A DNA stretch of 34,504 nt from Rhabdochromatium marinum (GTDB lineage Bacteria > Pseudomonadota > Gammaproteobacteria > Chromatiales > Chromatiaceae): contig NZ_NRRS01000039.1 of assembly GCF_016583795.1 (NCBI RefSeq), forward strand, positions 1 to 34,504, given 5' to 3'. A program made the translations under genes and the position numbers. Below are positions 34,246 to 34,504 of this stretch, piece after piece. Numbering within the stretch: the first letter of the stretch is position 1; every line of letters begins with the position of its first letter. The notes under the pieces were generated by a model. It did not search any database. It saw nothing but the letters and a program-made list of their open reading frames with translations, and was not told where the DNA came from.

Positions 34246-34504
34246 GAAGCAATCCGCGCAGCGGCCAGAATGAGCAACGCCACCTCGGTCATTTCCACCA
34301 GTGCGCCGGCGGTATCGCCACTAAAGCCGCCCAAGCGCTGCTGAAGCGAGCGGCGCCACAGCCAGAGCGTCCCACCGGCCACCAGCCCCCAGCCCAAGAC
34401 GCCCCAGCCCAGCCACAGCCAGGCCAGCAGCCAGGTGCAGGCAACCACCGCCCAGGCCGGGCCACGCGGCAAGGCAGCGCGCAACGCCGCCCCCATGCCG
34501 GTGG
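34242..34504 (-). CDS. cobS: CobS, adenosylcobinamide-GDP ribazoletransferase, C-terminal part
   Basis: The last 87 or so codons of a membrane protein; the 5' part lies beyond the window. The visible end has hydrophobic helices (WAVVACTWLLAWLWLGWGVL, LVAGGTLWLW) and then LGGFSGDTAGALVEMTEVAL, the C-terminal signature of CobS. CobS joins adenosylcobinamide-GDP and alpha-ribazole in the last stage of cobalamin assembly at the inner membrane. An internal ATG at 34496 lies mid-protein and is not the start. Its stop overlaps the following GTPase gene, an unusual neighbour for a cobalamin gene. Confidence 0.85.
   Translation of the reverse strand, partial: TGMGAALRAALPRGPAWAVVACTWLLAWLWLGWGVLGWGLVAGGTLWLWRRSLQQRLGGFSGDTAGALVEMTEVALLILAAARIAS

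Overview
The window reads as chromosomal DNA of a GC-rich gammaproteobacterium. Gene order (gyrA, serC, serA, pheA, hisC, tyrA; cysS next to ppiB-lpxH), a type II secretion gspA/gspB pair, a large DUF349 protein, and a glycine/sarcosine N-methyltransferase of the kind known from the halophile Halorhodospira all point towards purple sulfur bacteria (Chromatiaceae) or close relatives. That placement is inference from gene content. No rRNA, tRNA or CRISPR array was found.

Layout. 1-76: 5' end of an IS481-type transposase gene cut by the window edge, then about 380 bp with no convincing gene. 456-3289 (minus): gspB and gspA. 3478-4920 (plus): magnesium transporter MgtE, followed by a possible gene remnant. 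5132-12809 (minus): a zinc-acquisition cluster. In transcription order it holds a TonB-dependent receptor, a membrane-anchored TIR-domain protein, znuA, zur, the His-rich zrgA-type protein, an ABC ATPase, an FtsX-like permease and a DUF3299 lipoprotein. The lipoprotein gene is broken by one missing base in a run of ten G. The receptor has a near-consensus sigma70 promoter whose -10 lies inside a Zur-box-like palindrome. No clear terminator follows the receptor gene, so one Zur-controlled transcript could cover all eight genes. On the other side of the receptor promoter is a decayed ExbB/MotA-type proton-channel gene.

13337-15082: a small conserved-looking hypothetical gene diverges from a dicarboxylate/glutamate-type symporter gene. 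15123-23402 (minus): gyrA, serC, serA, pheA, hisC, tyrA, covering DNA topology, serine synthesis and phenylalanine/tyrosine synthesis. 23486-24880 (minus): cysS. 24984-29121 (plus): ppiB, lpxH and a 933-residue DUF349 protein. 29182-31488: a MocR-type regulator divergent from the methyltransferase gene. 31523-34504 (minus): the 3' part of cobS and two GTPase-like genes, joined by two 4-base ATGA overlaps.

The most interesting part is the zinc cluster. A TIR-domain gene overlaps znuA and lies inside a predicted zinc-starvation regulon, an unexpected place for a domain usually tied to NAD+ cleavage and immunity. The cluster shows a receptor, a periplasmic binding protein, a regulator and a second exporter-like ABC system, but no znuB or znuC.
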